Shown in pieces: positions 36,355 to 50,100 of a stretch of DNA of 64,000 nt (positions are counted from its first letter, which is position 1; each line of letters opens with the position of its first letter). The notes beneath the pieces were generated by a model. That model was not told the origin of the DNA and searched no databases. It saw only the letters and a program-made list of their open reading frames with translations. A program made the translations under genes and the position numbers. Source of the DNA: Lactarius indigo. Lineage: Eukaryota > Basidiomycota > Agaricomycetes > Russulales > Russulaceae. The DNA lies in the NCBI GenBank assembly GCA_025766275.1, contig JAFKAC010000029.1:248001-312000 (forward strand), in the 5' to 3' direction.

Positions 36355-37652
36355 GGAAAGTCAAGTGGAAAGTGCAGCAAGGAAAGGCGTCCGAGGGTAG
36401 GATACTAGCAGAAGAGAGATGGCACTGGGGCGCTAGAATGATTTGGCAGTCAACGCCCGCACAGCCCCACCTCGTGGCAGGAATTATATCATTGCCTCCA
36501 AAACCATAAGCGTAGGAGTTTCTGCGTCCTACTAGCTAACTTGGAGGGAGATCTGATTGCAGTCACGGTGAGGGGGTTCAGGTTGATTCAGAAGCAGACA
36601 AGCGGAATGTACGAAATCTCGGCGTTGGGGTCCCTCTGCAGGAAAAGTTGCGCTTACGATGAATGGTTCTCAGGCAGGTTCAGTCTCGGTTCGAGTTCAT
36701 CGGTCAATCGGTACTTTGATTCTTCGAGAAAAAAAAAACAGGTAGTTGGTTTGGTTGAGGCGCGCTCTCATAATATATTTTCTCCTCTCAAGTGACAGGA
36801 ATTAAACAGATAATGGGTAGGAAAGGAGATGACAGAATTATGCGTAACTGTTGGCTGAAAAAAAGATCATGACAAGTCGAAGTCTTGGACAGGTGAATGG
36901 GCAGGGACGTCCGAGTCGACGCGAATATGTTAGTTAGACCTCACGTGAGCTTGCTCACTGCCAAATTCACCGGTGTATTCTGGGTGTATCGTACTCTCTA
37001 ACGAATGCATTTATCCGCGTAGGTACTGTCCGTATCGCAACTGGTGCATACCGATGAACTGAGTGAAAAAAGGCGTTTTCAGCGAGAATCGTTGAGCGTC
37101 ACGCTCGCTTGCCGGGTCAAGTCACGTGGACCCTTCTTCCGTATCAAATTTCTACGGCGGATTGCGTCGTGTACAATGCACCGGATACCCAAATGGCTGG
37201 ATGGCTTTACAACTTCCTCGAACGTCACAGACGTTTGGTATGCCAACTGGGCCCTTTTCTGGGACCACCTTTTGAGGTTCATGTTGAGATAAGTGCCAGG
37301 ACGTACCGCTAGTATGGGCCATTTTCACGTGAGCCTTATCACCCAGATGTGCGCTGTTATATTAATACTTGAGTTTCAAGGTACGTTGAAGCGATCAGCA
37401 GCTTGCTTCGGGGTTAGTTGCTTCGAGCGAACTGCCATTGGCTGACCATTATCGATAAAAAGTGAAGTGGCGCTCAGGGAGGTGGGAAAAAGCAATTTTC
37501 ACGAGCTTTGTTAGTTTAGCTACATGGAAGAGCACTCAGCTACTTTCCCTGCACTTCATAGAAACCGTGAGATAACGGGTGGTAGATGGGTGCTCCCCCT
37601 TCATAGCTTCATCCCTCATGGTAGTCGTCGACATGGTGATAGCCCTTCTAGG
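36355..37652. other. Spacer between NLR start and ABC transporter 3' end
   Basis: Duplicate of 8-1,317 with small indels. It probably contains the NLR promoter and the transporter 3' region. Its 36,660-37,160 part is also related to 45,560-45,900 beyond the ABC gene. No gene is recognised. Confidence 0.55.
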
Positions 37653-40600
37653 TTATGCCTTACTGGCAGAGGCAGCAATCGAGTAAAGTAGATCTCTGTC
37701 CCCGCTCTCGTCGACCAACGAACGAAACCTGCCGTTCTCCACTTTCAGGAGTTCGCTGGGCTTGTCAAATTCGACCTTTTATTTGAACGTCAATTCTTTC
37801 GTGCCTGGGGAGAGGAGGTGAGGGGAGAAACTCACAATTCGACCCGCATCCAGGACCATCTTTTTTTTTTCTTTAGATTATATTCATGGCGTGGGGAGAA
37901 GAAAGATTGCTTACAACTTTATCGGCATCGATAATTGTTTGCAGACGATGCGCGACCGTAATAAGCGTTACGTCCCCTTTAAGCTCGGTCCGGAGAGATG
38001 TCTGTATGATTGCATCCGTCTTGTGATCTACGCCACGTGCCACGTCAGCTTCGCCCTCACCTCCCAAAGGTCAAACGGGAAGAACATTACCAATAGCAGA
38101 CGTCGCTGCAAGCGATTTAAAAAAAAAAGAAATATCAGCCAAAGCCGACATAGAAGGTGGGCGAGAACACGCACCTTCGTCGAGAATGAGTAGCTTGCTA
38201 CCGCGTACTATCGCACGTGCAAGCGCCAAGATCTGCCGCTGGCCGACGGAGAGATTCCCGCCGCCGCCAGCAATCTGGCTATCGAGTGTGAGACGGTCAT
38301 CTTCGTCGTCGCGCTGTAGGGAGAAGAGTCCCGACGCGTGCAGCGCGCTGTTCAGGGTTGCATCGTCGTATTGTGAGAACGGGTCGAGGTTCTCTCGCAG
38401 CGAGCCGCTCAGTAATTCGGGCTGCACGAAACAAACGATTCTAGTTAGAGAAAGGACAAGAGTTGGCGGGCGTCCTCACGATTTGGGGTATGATGGTGAT
38501 GTTCGAGCGGAGCGCATCCAGGTTGATCGAGCTCGTGAGTATGCCGTCGTAATACACACTACCCTCCGTGAACATGCAACGTAGCAGCGATAACGTCAGA
38601 GAGCTCTGAAGGATTTTTTTAGTAGGCCGCATCAACAAACGACCAAGCTGAGGACGGATACCTTGCCGCTTCCCGTGCGACCGACTGTTCCACTGATCAA
38701 TAGCTGCCACATAAGATACGACTATAGGCACTCACCAACACCCACGCGTTCACCGGATTTGATGTGAAAACATATGTCATGGAGAACCTTTGGCCCATCC
38801 TAAGGACGGTGACGTTAGTGGCGCTAGACGCGCATCGCGAGAACCGACATGTCACGTACAAGAGAATAGCGCGCAGAGAGATTCTCGACCCTAAGATCTC
38901 CGCTCGCGGGCCAGTATGCTGGAGGGACGCCCTGCTTAGTCGTTTTGGGCTCCTGTTCAACGTTAATGTACGAGTGCATACGCTCCAAGCTGGTGTAGCC
39001 CCAATCAGCATCTAATCGCACACTTTCTCAGAAAAAGAAATTTCTCTCTTTACCTGTTGCCTAATGAAATCGTTAGATATATGAAAGAAAGTCGCGCAAG
39101 GTAGATAATTCTTACTGCTGACTTCAAAGTCGTTGAGAATGCGCACCCACCAGAGAATCAGGCTACTGAATCCAACTGGGAACGCTAATCAACGATCGCT
39201 GGATATATTAAATATAGGTAACGTACTGGCCATGGTGAGAGAGAATCCAGTATCCGAGGGAAGGGAACGTTCATTTGGTACGTAGATCAGGTAGGCAGCG
39301 AGGCTTGCGGCGAACAGCCCGCCTAGAAAGTCGATACGCAAGTTTATCCATCTGCAGTAGGCTCAGCCCAATTAGGTTCGAGCTGTGCGTCGCAGAGGCG
39401 ATCTGGTGGACTCGGCTTGCCTGTTCATGTTCCAAAAGGACCGGCCGGCCCTGGAGTACCTATCAATCCGTCTATATGACTCTTCGCGGAAAGCAAGCTG
39501 TGCGCCATATGCCCGGATAGATACTTGGGAGAGGTGGAGTTAGACCAATAGCAATTCCGTCACGAGGAGCAGACGTACCGAGTCCGGCGACGGAAGCGCC
39601 AAAGTGGCCTAGCACGGGCGCCTTCGCATTACTCATCTCGCGCTTGATCGCGATCTGGGCCTTCATGTAGATACGGCCGAGCCATGCACCAAAGAAGGCG
39701 ATGGCGATTCCAGGCACAGCAAACCCCGGTGTGAAGTACACCACAGCAATAAACTTGAGGAACATGGCAACTGAGAGGTCGATGGCCCCGACAAATGTGT
39801 TGGCGACAGGGCCGTCCACTAGAGAAAGGGGGTCGTGAAGGAGATGCATTCCGCCTGGGAGAAAGGCGCAAACACGTACGAGCGCGGATATCCTGCGTGA
39901 CGCGAGTGATGATCCGGGATGTTGGGGTCGTGTCTAGCCATCTGCAAAGCAGAAGAGCTCATGAGTAGAAGCCCGTGTTGGAATATTTGAAGATGCACCT
40001 CAGAGTTGTGCCCAGGACAGACCCGATCAGGGTCCAGTGGATGGTTCTTGAGGCCCTTAAAGCACCAAACGTGTAGACACCGAGCCCCACTATGTAGCTG
40101 GCCGTCGTCGCGAGCAAGATAAGCCCGTAGACTGTGAGGTAGCTGGAAACGAAGGGACAATCGTCATCAACCAGAGGATGGTCTAACCACCGGCATCGTG
40201 GAAGCTGAACCCTTACAAAGCGATATTGACCTGATCCGGTGGATAAATGTCATATTGCTCGGCCCAGTAGCCCATGAACCAGGTCTGCACAGTCATGAGG
40301 GCGTCGCAAAGCAAGAGGCCGACGGGGAACAGTATCCAAAACAGGACTGAGTGCGCTCCTCCCAGACCGTTAATAAATAACTTGACTTCATTTTGTTAAG
40401 CAATACACCAGTGAGCTTCACCGTCCAAAATGCGGAAACGTTGGATGGCGCGCTCACCTGCGTCCCAACTAACATGTCCCTCAGCGATCTCCTCGGTCAA
40501 GATCAGCTTCCCATCTGCTGACTTCACCGTCTCGTCGGGCTTCACCGAGTCGATCTTCTCTTCGTTGTCCTCAATGGCGCGCGCACCCTTGGCAAGCTCC

Positions 40601-43600
40601 TTTGCCAGTGTCTTGTCTTTCTTGAGCGCGTCTGAAACCGAGCCCCGGCTAGCAATCCGACCATCCTTTCCGAGCGAAACGACATAGTCCGCGAGGGGAC
40701 TAGCCATTGCGACGTTGTGCGTCTGCGGTATGTCGAGAATGACCATAGATACACATGGGTGGGAAGGGGTGACTTACGACGAGCAAGACGGTCCTTCCGC
40801 TCATCAAGTCACCTTTGAAGCACTTCTCGACGATCCACCGCGCAGTGTGAACATCCAGAGCGGCTAGAACCTTTGGAGGAATGATGTCGATAACCAGGGG
40901 TACAAGGATACTGCAGGATAACTTACGTCATCCAGGATGAGGACCTGAGATGAAGAGTAGACCGCGCGAGCAAGGGTGACACGAGCCTTTTGACCACCGC
41001 TACAATATGATGAAATTGAGTCAGCAAGCGTGTGTCGTGTAAGATTATGCTCTGTATGATACCTCAAGGTCAAACCCTTCTCTCCGACTTCGGTCTTGTC
41101 CCCCGCATCGAACAAGCTAAGATCATGTTGTAAACCACACTGATAAATGACTTGAAATCAATCGAGGCATCAGTGACTCAGATGTGGCGACAGCTAGCCA
41201 GAACGAACTACCTTTGTTATATCTCTCTTCGTCGCATGGGGCCCCAAACAAGATGTTATCCTGCTCTTCATTTAGAACCAAAAAGTGCAAGCGTGAGTAC
41301 ATTGGAAGTCCTCACCCTAATAGTCTCATTATGTACCCACGACTCCTGTGCAGTGTAGCTGACTCCCCCTTCCCTTGGCAGATGATACCATGAGTCGGGG
41401 CTCATCGGCACGAAATGCATCTCGCCGAGCAACGCCATCAGCAACGACGTCTTTCCGGAGCCAGTCGGCCCGATGATCAGGTTGAAGCAACCACGCTTAA
41501 ACAGCAGCTCGCCTTCCACACGAAGAGTGAAACGGCGCCGGGATGGCGTAAGCGTTCCGTCCACATCGTCATTCGACCAGGTGAAGCTGGCATTCTGAAA
41601 TCCAATCACGTCCTGGTCGAAGTGTGACGCATCAGTCAGCATCGCTCGCTCAGAGGCCTTATCGGCATCCGCGAACTCGTCTAGCAACTCAGTCTGCCAA
41701 AGGGGGTCTATATGTCAAATAGTAACACAGACAGTGAATCGCTCACGTCGTGCAAGAAGTCGTTCACGCGATCGAGGGAGACCCTCGCCTGTATAAACAT
41801 GGGAATCATCTGGAATATCGTGTGAAGTTGGTTGGTAAGAAGATCGAACACTGGAAAAGACGTATCCCATCACCACCCACACCGTCAGTGAAGATCCTGA
41901 GACTGACCTGCCATAGACGAAAATACGGCCGATGCTGCAGACAAATTCAGCATAGGCGCACTCTCAGAGAGGAACGCGAAATTACGTGTAAGTGCGCGCT
42001 TCATAATTGCGGTCTGCGGACTTGGTCAGTTCAGACACTACTAATAGCCTGAGCGGGTCGAGCGCACGCACGTAAGTGACGTATGTGACAACCATCTTCC
42101 CAGAATGTCGGTCAGAACAAATCAGCAAGCACTCAAATGGCGGGGCGACGCACTGTGATGATCGGTATGAAAAAGCTAGATGTCCATGTCAGAGGGATTA
42201 GGAGAGAAGCTGGGGGCACCCACTTGATGATAACGATGATCATGTTCAAAATCTGGCGCAATTTGATGTACTGCAGCTCCTGCTCCCTCTTCTCAGCTAG
42301 CCGCGCCGCAATCTTAGGCTCCCAACCAAACAGCTTGATCATGCACAAAATCCCCATAGCTGCAGTCGACGTTCGTCAGCGTTCACACAATGCGCAGGTT
42401 TGAGTCTGTAACCTACCTTCGGTAGCAGCTTGCACACGCGCATCCGTCTGACCGCGAAGTAAATCCCGACGTCAAGACATTGATAAGGCAAGTTACTCAC
42501 ACGCTTCGCAGCTTCCTTCTGTACTTTTTGGATTTTTCCTGCAACGATTCCCGGGATTGGGAAAAGGGCGACCATCACGACCATCCCGGCGAATGCACTC
42601 CAACCAAGAATGTTGTACAGAAACCAGATGCATATCACGACCTGCAGCGGAAAATATAAAACTAAGGAGACAAAGATGAGACCGCAAGTGACAGGGGGAG
42701 GAGAGAACAAACCGAGGAGCAAGAAATCTCGTCCTTCGACAAGGTTCTCCAGATCAGTCGAAACCAGGTTGTTCATCTTTCCCACCAGATTGCTCGAATC
42801 CCCCGGCTTGTGGCCATCCTCCATGCCGCTGTCGGATCCGGGAGCTTCCTCCTTTCGCTTGCCCTTGATTCTCGATGCCGTGATCGTCGGTTGCTCGCTC
42901 CGAGTCTCCTCGCTGCTCCCGCCTGCCTCCTCGGACATGATATCGACCTCGACTATTGACCCACTGTCTGGCGTCGTGGATTCGCCGCGAGAATTGGGAG
43001 TGGCATCGGGAGTGGCATCGGGAGTGGCAGACGGGGAAGATGATGTTTCGGCTTTCACGCGGATACGTAGAGCGTGCTCAAAGACAAGTTGTGTGACGAT
43101 GGCAGAGACGCGCACGAGAGTACCCGTCTAAAACATGGCCGACGATGAGAACTTGGCACAGTAAATATATTCTATCACTTACCACGACGAAATAATACCA
43201 TTGGAAGGCGATGGTTCCGAGAGTAGGACCCAGAAAAATATATGCTACCCAAACCCATGGACGAACGAACGCATCTTCCCCTTGGGTTTCGAGGTAGCTA
43301 GTAGGGAGACGCTAAGTATATCCGTAAGGTCGTCAAGATAAAACGGGTACCGCAAGAGCCGATTCATCCCAAATGGTGCCATTAGCGTTGAAAACACTTT
43401 GATGATGACGAAGATTGCTAGTTGGACGTATTCACGGCCTTTTGATGGAGTATAAGCGACGCATCACTTAACAGCATATGAATAACGGACGGAAGACTAC
43501 CATGAACCCCCAGAAGATGTGCCTCTTGGGTCCGCCAGTAAATGTATCCAAGTGCTAGCAGACCGTGTCAGTAAAACACCCGCGCTGACAACCGAGATGG

Positions 43601-44750
43601 ACCCGCTTTGAAACTCCTTTGCACGAGATTCTCGGTGTAGTCGTAGTCTGCGAGTGGTGGTAGCATGTCATGGGATAGATGTGGAACACGATATGCCAAG
43701 AAAACGATAGGATCGAGGAAGGTATATAGCATCATAGAGAGCAGCGAGGCGGTCTGTTCAGGGTTGATTACCTGCAAAGGGTCCTGCAACGGGAGTCAGA
43801 GATCGAAACGTATGATATGGTGAGAGACAAACTCGCCTTGGGATCAACTGGGATATACTGGTACGGGATGAGCAGAGGGATGACGATAGCCGCGAAAGCC
43901 AGAAGGCCAGTTCTGACCCATAGCAAAGGGCCTTCGGATGCATCGACAGGTGACAAGGTGAAAGTAAGCAGCGGCCAGATGTCGCGGTAAGCGTATACGG
44001 AGAAAGTGCCAAGTAAGAGTGAGGAGAGATGGAACGAAGCGATCGATGCGCGGGATCTCCGGGCGATCAGAGTCATTGATCCCAAAAAGGCCATATACAG
44101 CTGCACCAAGTCATGACTCGAGTGAGAAACCAACTCAAAAAGAAACATTGGTGGCTGGATTGACGCACATAGGTTAGACAAAGTGTGAGACTGAGCCACT
44201 CGCGTTTGGTGAGAGAGTCGCCGCCATAATGGCGCTTGCCCTCGTGCTCCCTACCATTGAGTGCGCTCACTGCAGACAACGGGGAGACGTGCTGCTGACC
44301 CTCTTCTTGCACGGAGCTGAATATTGCAAGGGCGAGGAGTGCGAGAACGACGAGGAGGCGCAAAACCTGGAAAGTGAAGATGACCGATCCCCCTGCATTT
44401 TCCACATGATCTTTAACAGTCGACATGAAACCTGTCCGAGTGGCGCTCACGGTGACGCCGGAGTCACCGTGGGTAGCGGCCACTGGCGCGTATTCGCCGT
44501 GAAGCCTTTGAACTGGACCAAACGAGAATATAGCCTGGACGAGGAGGACAAGGACGGAAAGAAGCGCAAGGTAGGACGGGATGAGGAGCGGGTGTATCCA
44601 AAAGCTGAGAGACAGTACAAAGTTCGTAACATACATATGATGAAATGGAGACTGAGAATGGGGTACAACTGCGCTATATGCCAGGAGCACTCACGATGGA
44701 AGCTTTTGGGCCAACGCCTCATCGAAGGTGGCGAGGACGACCTGGTCCAT
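37653..44750 (-). CDS. ABCC-family (MRP-type) ABC transporter, right copy
   Basis: Near-identical duplicate of the transporter at 1,318-8,399, starting at ATG 44,750 and ending at TAA 37,653-37,655. Landmarks: acidic Ser/Pro-rich insertion at about 42,750-43,060; NBD1 Walker [10 protein letters not shown] at about 41,445-41,473, with SGGQ and LILDD at about 41,000-40,930; NBD2 GRTGSGK at about 38,665-38,690; LSVGQRQ at about 38,240; LILDE at about 38,190; and an AHR histidine in the exon at about 37,925-38,035. Where the copies differ in length (for example 43,440 against 7,090, and 44,140 against 7,790) the indels fall in predicted introns, and a changed splice donor near 42,415 remains usable. 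Coding differences are mostly single substitutions. This pattern suggests that both copies are still under selection, although splice junctions were not all verified. The substrate is unknown. Confidence 0.88.
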
Positions 44751-46009
44751 CGTGCGGTGAGGAGAGCTGAGATCGTTCTGGTTTTTCAACAAGATAGCGT
44801 ACAAGAGCGTTGCTGGTAGTCTGGGGGGTTAAGAGGAGTCGCCGTTGGAGTCAAGAGTAGGTCAATACAACCAAGAGCTACAAGATGGGGGAGATCAATC
44901 ACGAGCGCTGAGCACGTGCGGCTCTTCTCTCTTCTCGTCTCGTTGTATTTGGAACCAGTACATTACCACGCGCCGCGCGTCTTCGGCGGGTGGCGAGGCA
45001 ATCATGACTCGGATGGATGGAATACAGTAGCTAACTTAACTTACTAGTTACGCATCCTTTCCACGGTACGGTCTGCCCTCCCGCCAATTGTCATCGCCAA
45101 GGTCATTGCCGTTGCCCAAACGCACAGGCAGAATGTGCATCAGTAGATGGACCTTGAGATGGACACCTTAGCAGGCAAAATGGGTCAGTCACTCTGTGCC
45201 CCGCCAGAATAGATTCTGAAAAACCTGTGGGAAAATCAATGAGAAATTGATAAGATCTGAATAATAAGGTCCAGGCTTGGGTCCGGGCTTGGGTCCAGGT
45301 TCCACAAATCTTCAGCGCTCAGCTTGCACACCAGCCGATTTCAACATGTTGGCAAATTGTTGCCATACGTCAGGTGTACTGTTGTAGTGTCGCCGTCTTC
45401 GCTGATATTCCTTACCAGCTCCGGTGTAGCGAGTCAAAGACGCTGTGTACTAGTCTTGGTACCAACACTGTCACGGTCTTGAGTACTGTACGAGTTCAGA
45501 AGTTTAGCGATTATGTCAGCAACCTTTTTTGGAATGTGTCAGGTGGACACAAGGAAGACGGATACAGGTAGAGGTGATCGGTCATTTGATCTTCTTCAGT
45601 TCTTCGACTCAAAAAAAGGTAGCCAGTTAGATTGAAGCGGGCTCTCATAAGATGCATTTCCTCTCAACTTCTTAAGTTCATAAGGAAAGTCGAATTCTCT
45701 AAACAAACAAATGGGCGGGATCCTGCTCATTGTCAAGCTTACCAGTGTGCGTAGATACCATCCATGTCGTAGCGGATGAACCGAGTGAACAACGAACGTA
45801 TTCCAAAGCGCATATATGAGTGTTGTTCTCACTCGCCCGGCCAAGTCACGGAGCCGCCTCCTCCCAGTACAAGACAATGTTGGTTGACCTTCTATCACAA
45901 CTGTCACGATCGATACCGGATATTTTTTTGGCTCACGATATTGTCAAGAAACCTACGACAATCGTAGGTTAGACGCATGTAGACGTATCATACACTCCCT
46001 CCAATAAAT
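44751..46009. other. Upstream region of the ABC transporter, right copy
   Basis: Counterpart of 8,400-9,699, with the GGGCTTGGGTCC tandem repeat at about 45,270-45,300 and the 16-bp spacer motif at 45,791-45,806. No gene is recognised. Confidence 0.5.
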
Positions 46010-46790
46010 AGAACCACGCACGCTCAGGCTACATGAGTGACTTCAGGTCTCGCGCCAGCCGACCTATATCCCTCAGCAAGCACCCAACAAGTCCTCAACA
46101 ACCCTCCATACCCGCCACCCCAACGCGGTTCACAAGAACTCCCACAGGATGCTTTCGGCCCGCAACTCGGCCACGGCTACGGGAAGTAGCGTGCCACGGC
46201 GGTGGTAAACACAATCAACAGTAAGCAGCATGTCTGGGGTACACCAACACTGCGTATGTCGACCTGGCGCAGCGTGAGGAGAGCCCATCGAGAGCTGTCA
46301 CAGTAACGGCGGTGGAGGTGGAGGTGGAGACGGAGGCGGAGAGGAGATTCTTCTGAAGATGCCATATGGGCGCGGGGATGTTCGTGGCGGCATAATCGCA
46401 CACTAACGGGTTCATTGTGACTGGGATAGGCCCCGTTCTTGTCCTAGCCGTTTGCCATTAAAATCAGGAATACCCACGGAACCCGGAGCACGCACCTGAG
46501 TTCGAGGACGTGTGCCTGGCTGAGCTTCCCATAGTCGAACCGGCCACGGCGTCTCTCAGGAAAGTTCCCATCCGCGAGATCAGAAATAGAAACTCGACAC
46601 TGAAAAATTAAGTACGTGATGCAGCGGGGTCACACGCTCGTCGAAGTGAATCACAGAGGAAGTGCTCTTCGAGAGTCACTGCCCTGTACTCCATTTTGAG
46701 ATCGGTATTGCGTCGGGAGGGGGGGAGACTGGCACCTGGTAAAGGGAAACAAATAGCTGGTTGACTGCATAGAAAATAGGCGGGGGCAGG
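46010..46790 (-). pseudogene. Degenerate family-16 protein-lysine methyltransferase
   Basis: Duplicate of the relic at 9,700-10,440, with the same broken blocks: GKLSQAHVLEL-like motif I at about 46,497-46,535, a remnant of A-T-x-I-P at about 46,370, and V-T-A-L-D-G at about 46,290. Frame is lost before the V-D-C-I-Y-H-P block. A 6-bp expansion in the T-S-T-S repeat near 46,320 separates it from the left copy. The N-terminal D-D-E-I-F block is not visible. Confidence 0.55.
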
Positions 46791-47186
46791 AAATGTTTCT
46801 TGATCGGGGATGAGAGGTTTGCGTTTTCGAGGCGAGGTCGCGACGGGTGCCCTCCCGTAGGGAGCTAAGTAAGGCCGGAAAACATGGGGCCACACATGCT
46901 TCGTAATCGATCCCTTGGAAATTACTGGGCGTGGCGGGTGGGTGAAATAAACGTGTTCTCGAACCAGTCGAGATGTTTGGGTGGACGGAACGAGCATGTG
47001 CCGCCTCATTCGTTCACTCTTACCGTTTCCGGTGGACCACCGGGCCGGCCAGGGTTGCACACGAGAACCCGCAAAGCCCCATACAACCATTGTGACTAGT
47101 GACTTGACACACATTTAAGGAGTAACCTGTGGTACTCTATCTAGTTGGCCACTATTCTCCATCGACATCTGTACAATTGCCTCGCG
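46791..47186. other. Spacer downstream of NLR
   Basis: Duplicate of 10,441-10,860; nothing recognised. The segment just left of 47,187 is decayed NLR 3' coding sequence. Confidence 0.45.
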
Positions 47187-50100
47187 TTATGCGACCTGTA
47201 ATGAAGTCGTTCCTTCCTCGTTTTTGGCATCTGCACTCGCGCCACGGTCAAGCAGTAGGCGCACGGTCTCTGTTTTGTCTCTGGATGACGCCAGGTGCAA
47301 CGGAGTCCGTCCATGCTTGTCCTTTGCATCTGCGTTCGCGTCGTGATCGAGTAGCAAGCGCACGGTCTCAGTTTGGCCCTCGAGCGACGCCTCGTGCAAT
47401 GGGGTCCTGCCGTTTTTCTTCTCGGCATCTGCATTCGAGCCATGGTCAAGTAATAGGCGTGCAACTTCGAGCCTCCCATAAGATGATGCCAGGTGTAATG
47501 GTGTCGCATAGTCTTCATCTTGTGCGCTGATTTCCGCCCCATGTTGGAGTAATAGCCTCACGATCTCCACGTGACCACCAATTGACGCCCAGTGCAATGG
47601 AGTATGGCCTTCGTCGTCCGTAGCGTTGATACGTACGTTGTGCCCCAGTAGCGTTGATGTGATCTCTAGGTGTCCAAACTGTGCAGCTAACTTAATTGGA
47701 GTGGAGAGATTGTTTTGTTGCGCATTTGCATCTGCACCATGGTCGAGTAGCCACCGCGCGATATCGATAACTCCGCCCACCGATGCAGCATGTAGAGGAG
47801 TCCGAATAAGCCACTTGTCGGTGACATCCACGGCCGCGCCATGCTGGTATAATAGCTCGGCCACCTTGAAGTGTCTCTTGTGCAATGCCGCCACCAATGG
47901 ACTGTGATTTCGACCACCCCTCGCATTTACTTGCTCGGGATGCTCGACGATGATGTGCGCTGCCAGGTCACGAAATTCGCACAACGAGGCATAATACAGT
48001 GGAGATCCACGGTGTTTGGGGGATCTCCGAAGTAACCCCAGCGATCGTCGATGTCGTGCAACTCGAGCCACGCGGCAAAATTTGGCTTGGTCGAGTCGAA
48101 AAGACGCCGCATCCCATCTTCTACGTGTGACGACACCTTTCCAAACTGCGCATGCTCCACCCAATGCTGACTGGCATATCGAGCCAACGGAAACCTATCT
48201 TCGACCTGGTTATTGTCGGCGCTGCCGTCCAACTGAAGAAGTGTTCCCAAGCAAGCCTGCGCGAGAGTCGTGTGTGCAGTTTCGGGAATGATGTGGAAGT
48301 ACGAAGCGTCTCCTTTAGAAGCAGCAAGCCGATCGGAAGTCAAGAATTCCTTCACCGAAAAATGCGAAAACTGAATGACCCGCGAATCGCCATCGTCGAC
48401 TTCAGTGATCAGGCTTGAGCACGTAGATAGCACAGCTCGCTGTCGATCCTCCCACCGCCAGTCCTCCTTCAACTTCGGTGTCGCTCCTTCCGCCTCATCG
48501 AAGTCAAGCGCAAGTATTTCTGCGAGCTCCTCGACGCGCAGCGGCCGAGCGGCCACGGTGAGACATTGTAAGAGACGACGAGCGTGATCTCGGTTGGCCA
48601 TCCCGATCTCCTTCAACACTCGCTCGTAAGTCTCATCCAGTGATTTTGGCAATTCATTGAGCGTTCGACGAATGCTTTGCGGAAAGCAATGTTGTAACAC
48701 TTCCAGCTGACAGAAAACCCAACGGAACCTGTCAAATAGTCAGTTGTCGTCATCGACACATTCACTCGCGCTTACATTCCATCAGCTCTTTCCGTGAGCG
48801 TCTCAATCACCAGTTCTTTGTCCTTGTCCCTCCATCTCTTCATCGCCATATCTGAGTCCGCGTAAACGACAGATCTGATATAGTCCTCAATATCCTTCTT
48901 TTGTCCACTTTGTTCATGAATCGACACCGGGTGAAATGCTAGGGGCTCAAGCGCGGCTCGGATGTCGTTCTCCGGACGGCTGGTGATACATATATGAATA
49001 TTTGGAAGCTGGAGGCCGACAAGGTCCTTTATGAGATCGAGGACTTGTTTGCGGGCGGGCGGAATTCCAGATGTATTGGGGTATTCATCTAGTGCGTCCA
49101 AGATGATGTAGATTGGGCCTTGGCCAGGTAGCGCGAGCATCTCTTTAAGACACGTGATCAGTGTGATAGTACTGGGCTTATGGGCACCATCGTCGTGTGC
49201 TTTATAAAAGTTGGAGAGTATGTCGCAACAAACGATTGGAACGAGCGGAGAGCTGTGTAATAAGCGAAGGAAGCAAGTTGCGGAGGTTTTGTTTATCTGT
49301 GTCCTTGAAATCGAAATAAAATACGCCATGGATGCTATTCCGGCCTCGCGCAACACTATTATGTTTTGGATGATTGCGGAGCTGGCTGGCGTTGTAAGTT
49401 CCTGATGGGGGAACCCGACAGATGACGACGAACCAAAGGATGCTCTTCCCTGACCCCGCTACAATGTTCGGACGCGATTAATATCTGGGAGAATGTGAAG
49501 GGATAGAAAGGCGCACGTTTCCCGTGGATCCACAATAAGGACGTGGTCGACTTTGACTTCCATTCCATGAATATACTTCCTTGGAAGAACCACGTCGCAG
49601 TGCCTTCATGCTGGGTGGTGGACGCGATATTTTGATTAGTGGATGGGTCCGGAGGAGACAGCCACGCTCGGTGGTCCTTCCGTATCCGGCTCCCTGCGAT
49701 GGCATTTCAGCGTCAGTAAGGAAGAGTAGCAGGGCTAAAGAGCCACAGACGCTTTTCTTCGTCGATATTGTTTGCCGCCTGTTGCAATAGAGCTTGCGTT
49801 TCCATTGTCGTCACTTTCACTACCTTACCATCTTGTTGTATATAAGTTTACGATCGTTTTGTGAGTAGCTAACATGACAAACTCACCCTCAACAGCCACG
49901 TTGACCTTGTTATCGACAACCTGTACTTGGTCGCCAACGTCTTTGACCTTGTCGTCGACGCCTTGTACTTGCCCACCGACCGTTTCTACTCCATCCTTCA
50001 CATGGTGTGCGACTTTCAGCACCTGCACAATCGCCATCTGGGCCTCTTGCTGCGTCAATCTATCCAGTCTGCCCAGCGCGTCCTCGACATCTCTCCGTCC

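Noticed and set aside
42610..43131. Plus-strand open frame of 173 codons inside the ABC gene
   Set aside because: Antisense to the conserved transporter exon; the matching region in the other copy (6,260-6,781) is broken by a stop.
44229..44819. Plus-strand open frame of 196 codons at the 5' end of the ABC gene
   Set aside because: Antisense to the N-terminal membrane exons; interrupted in the left duplicate.
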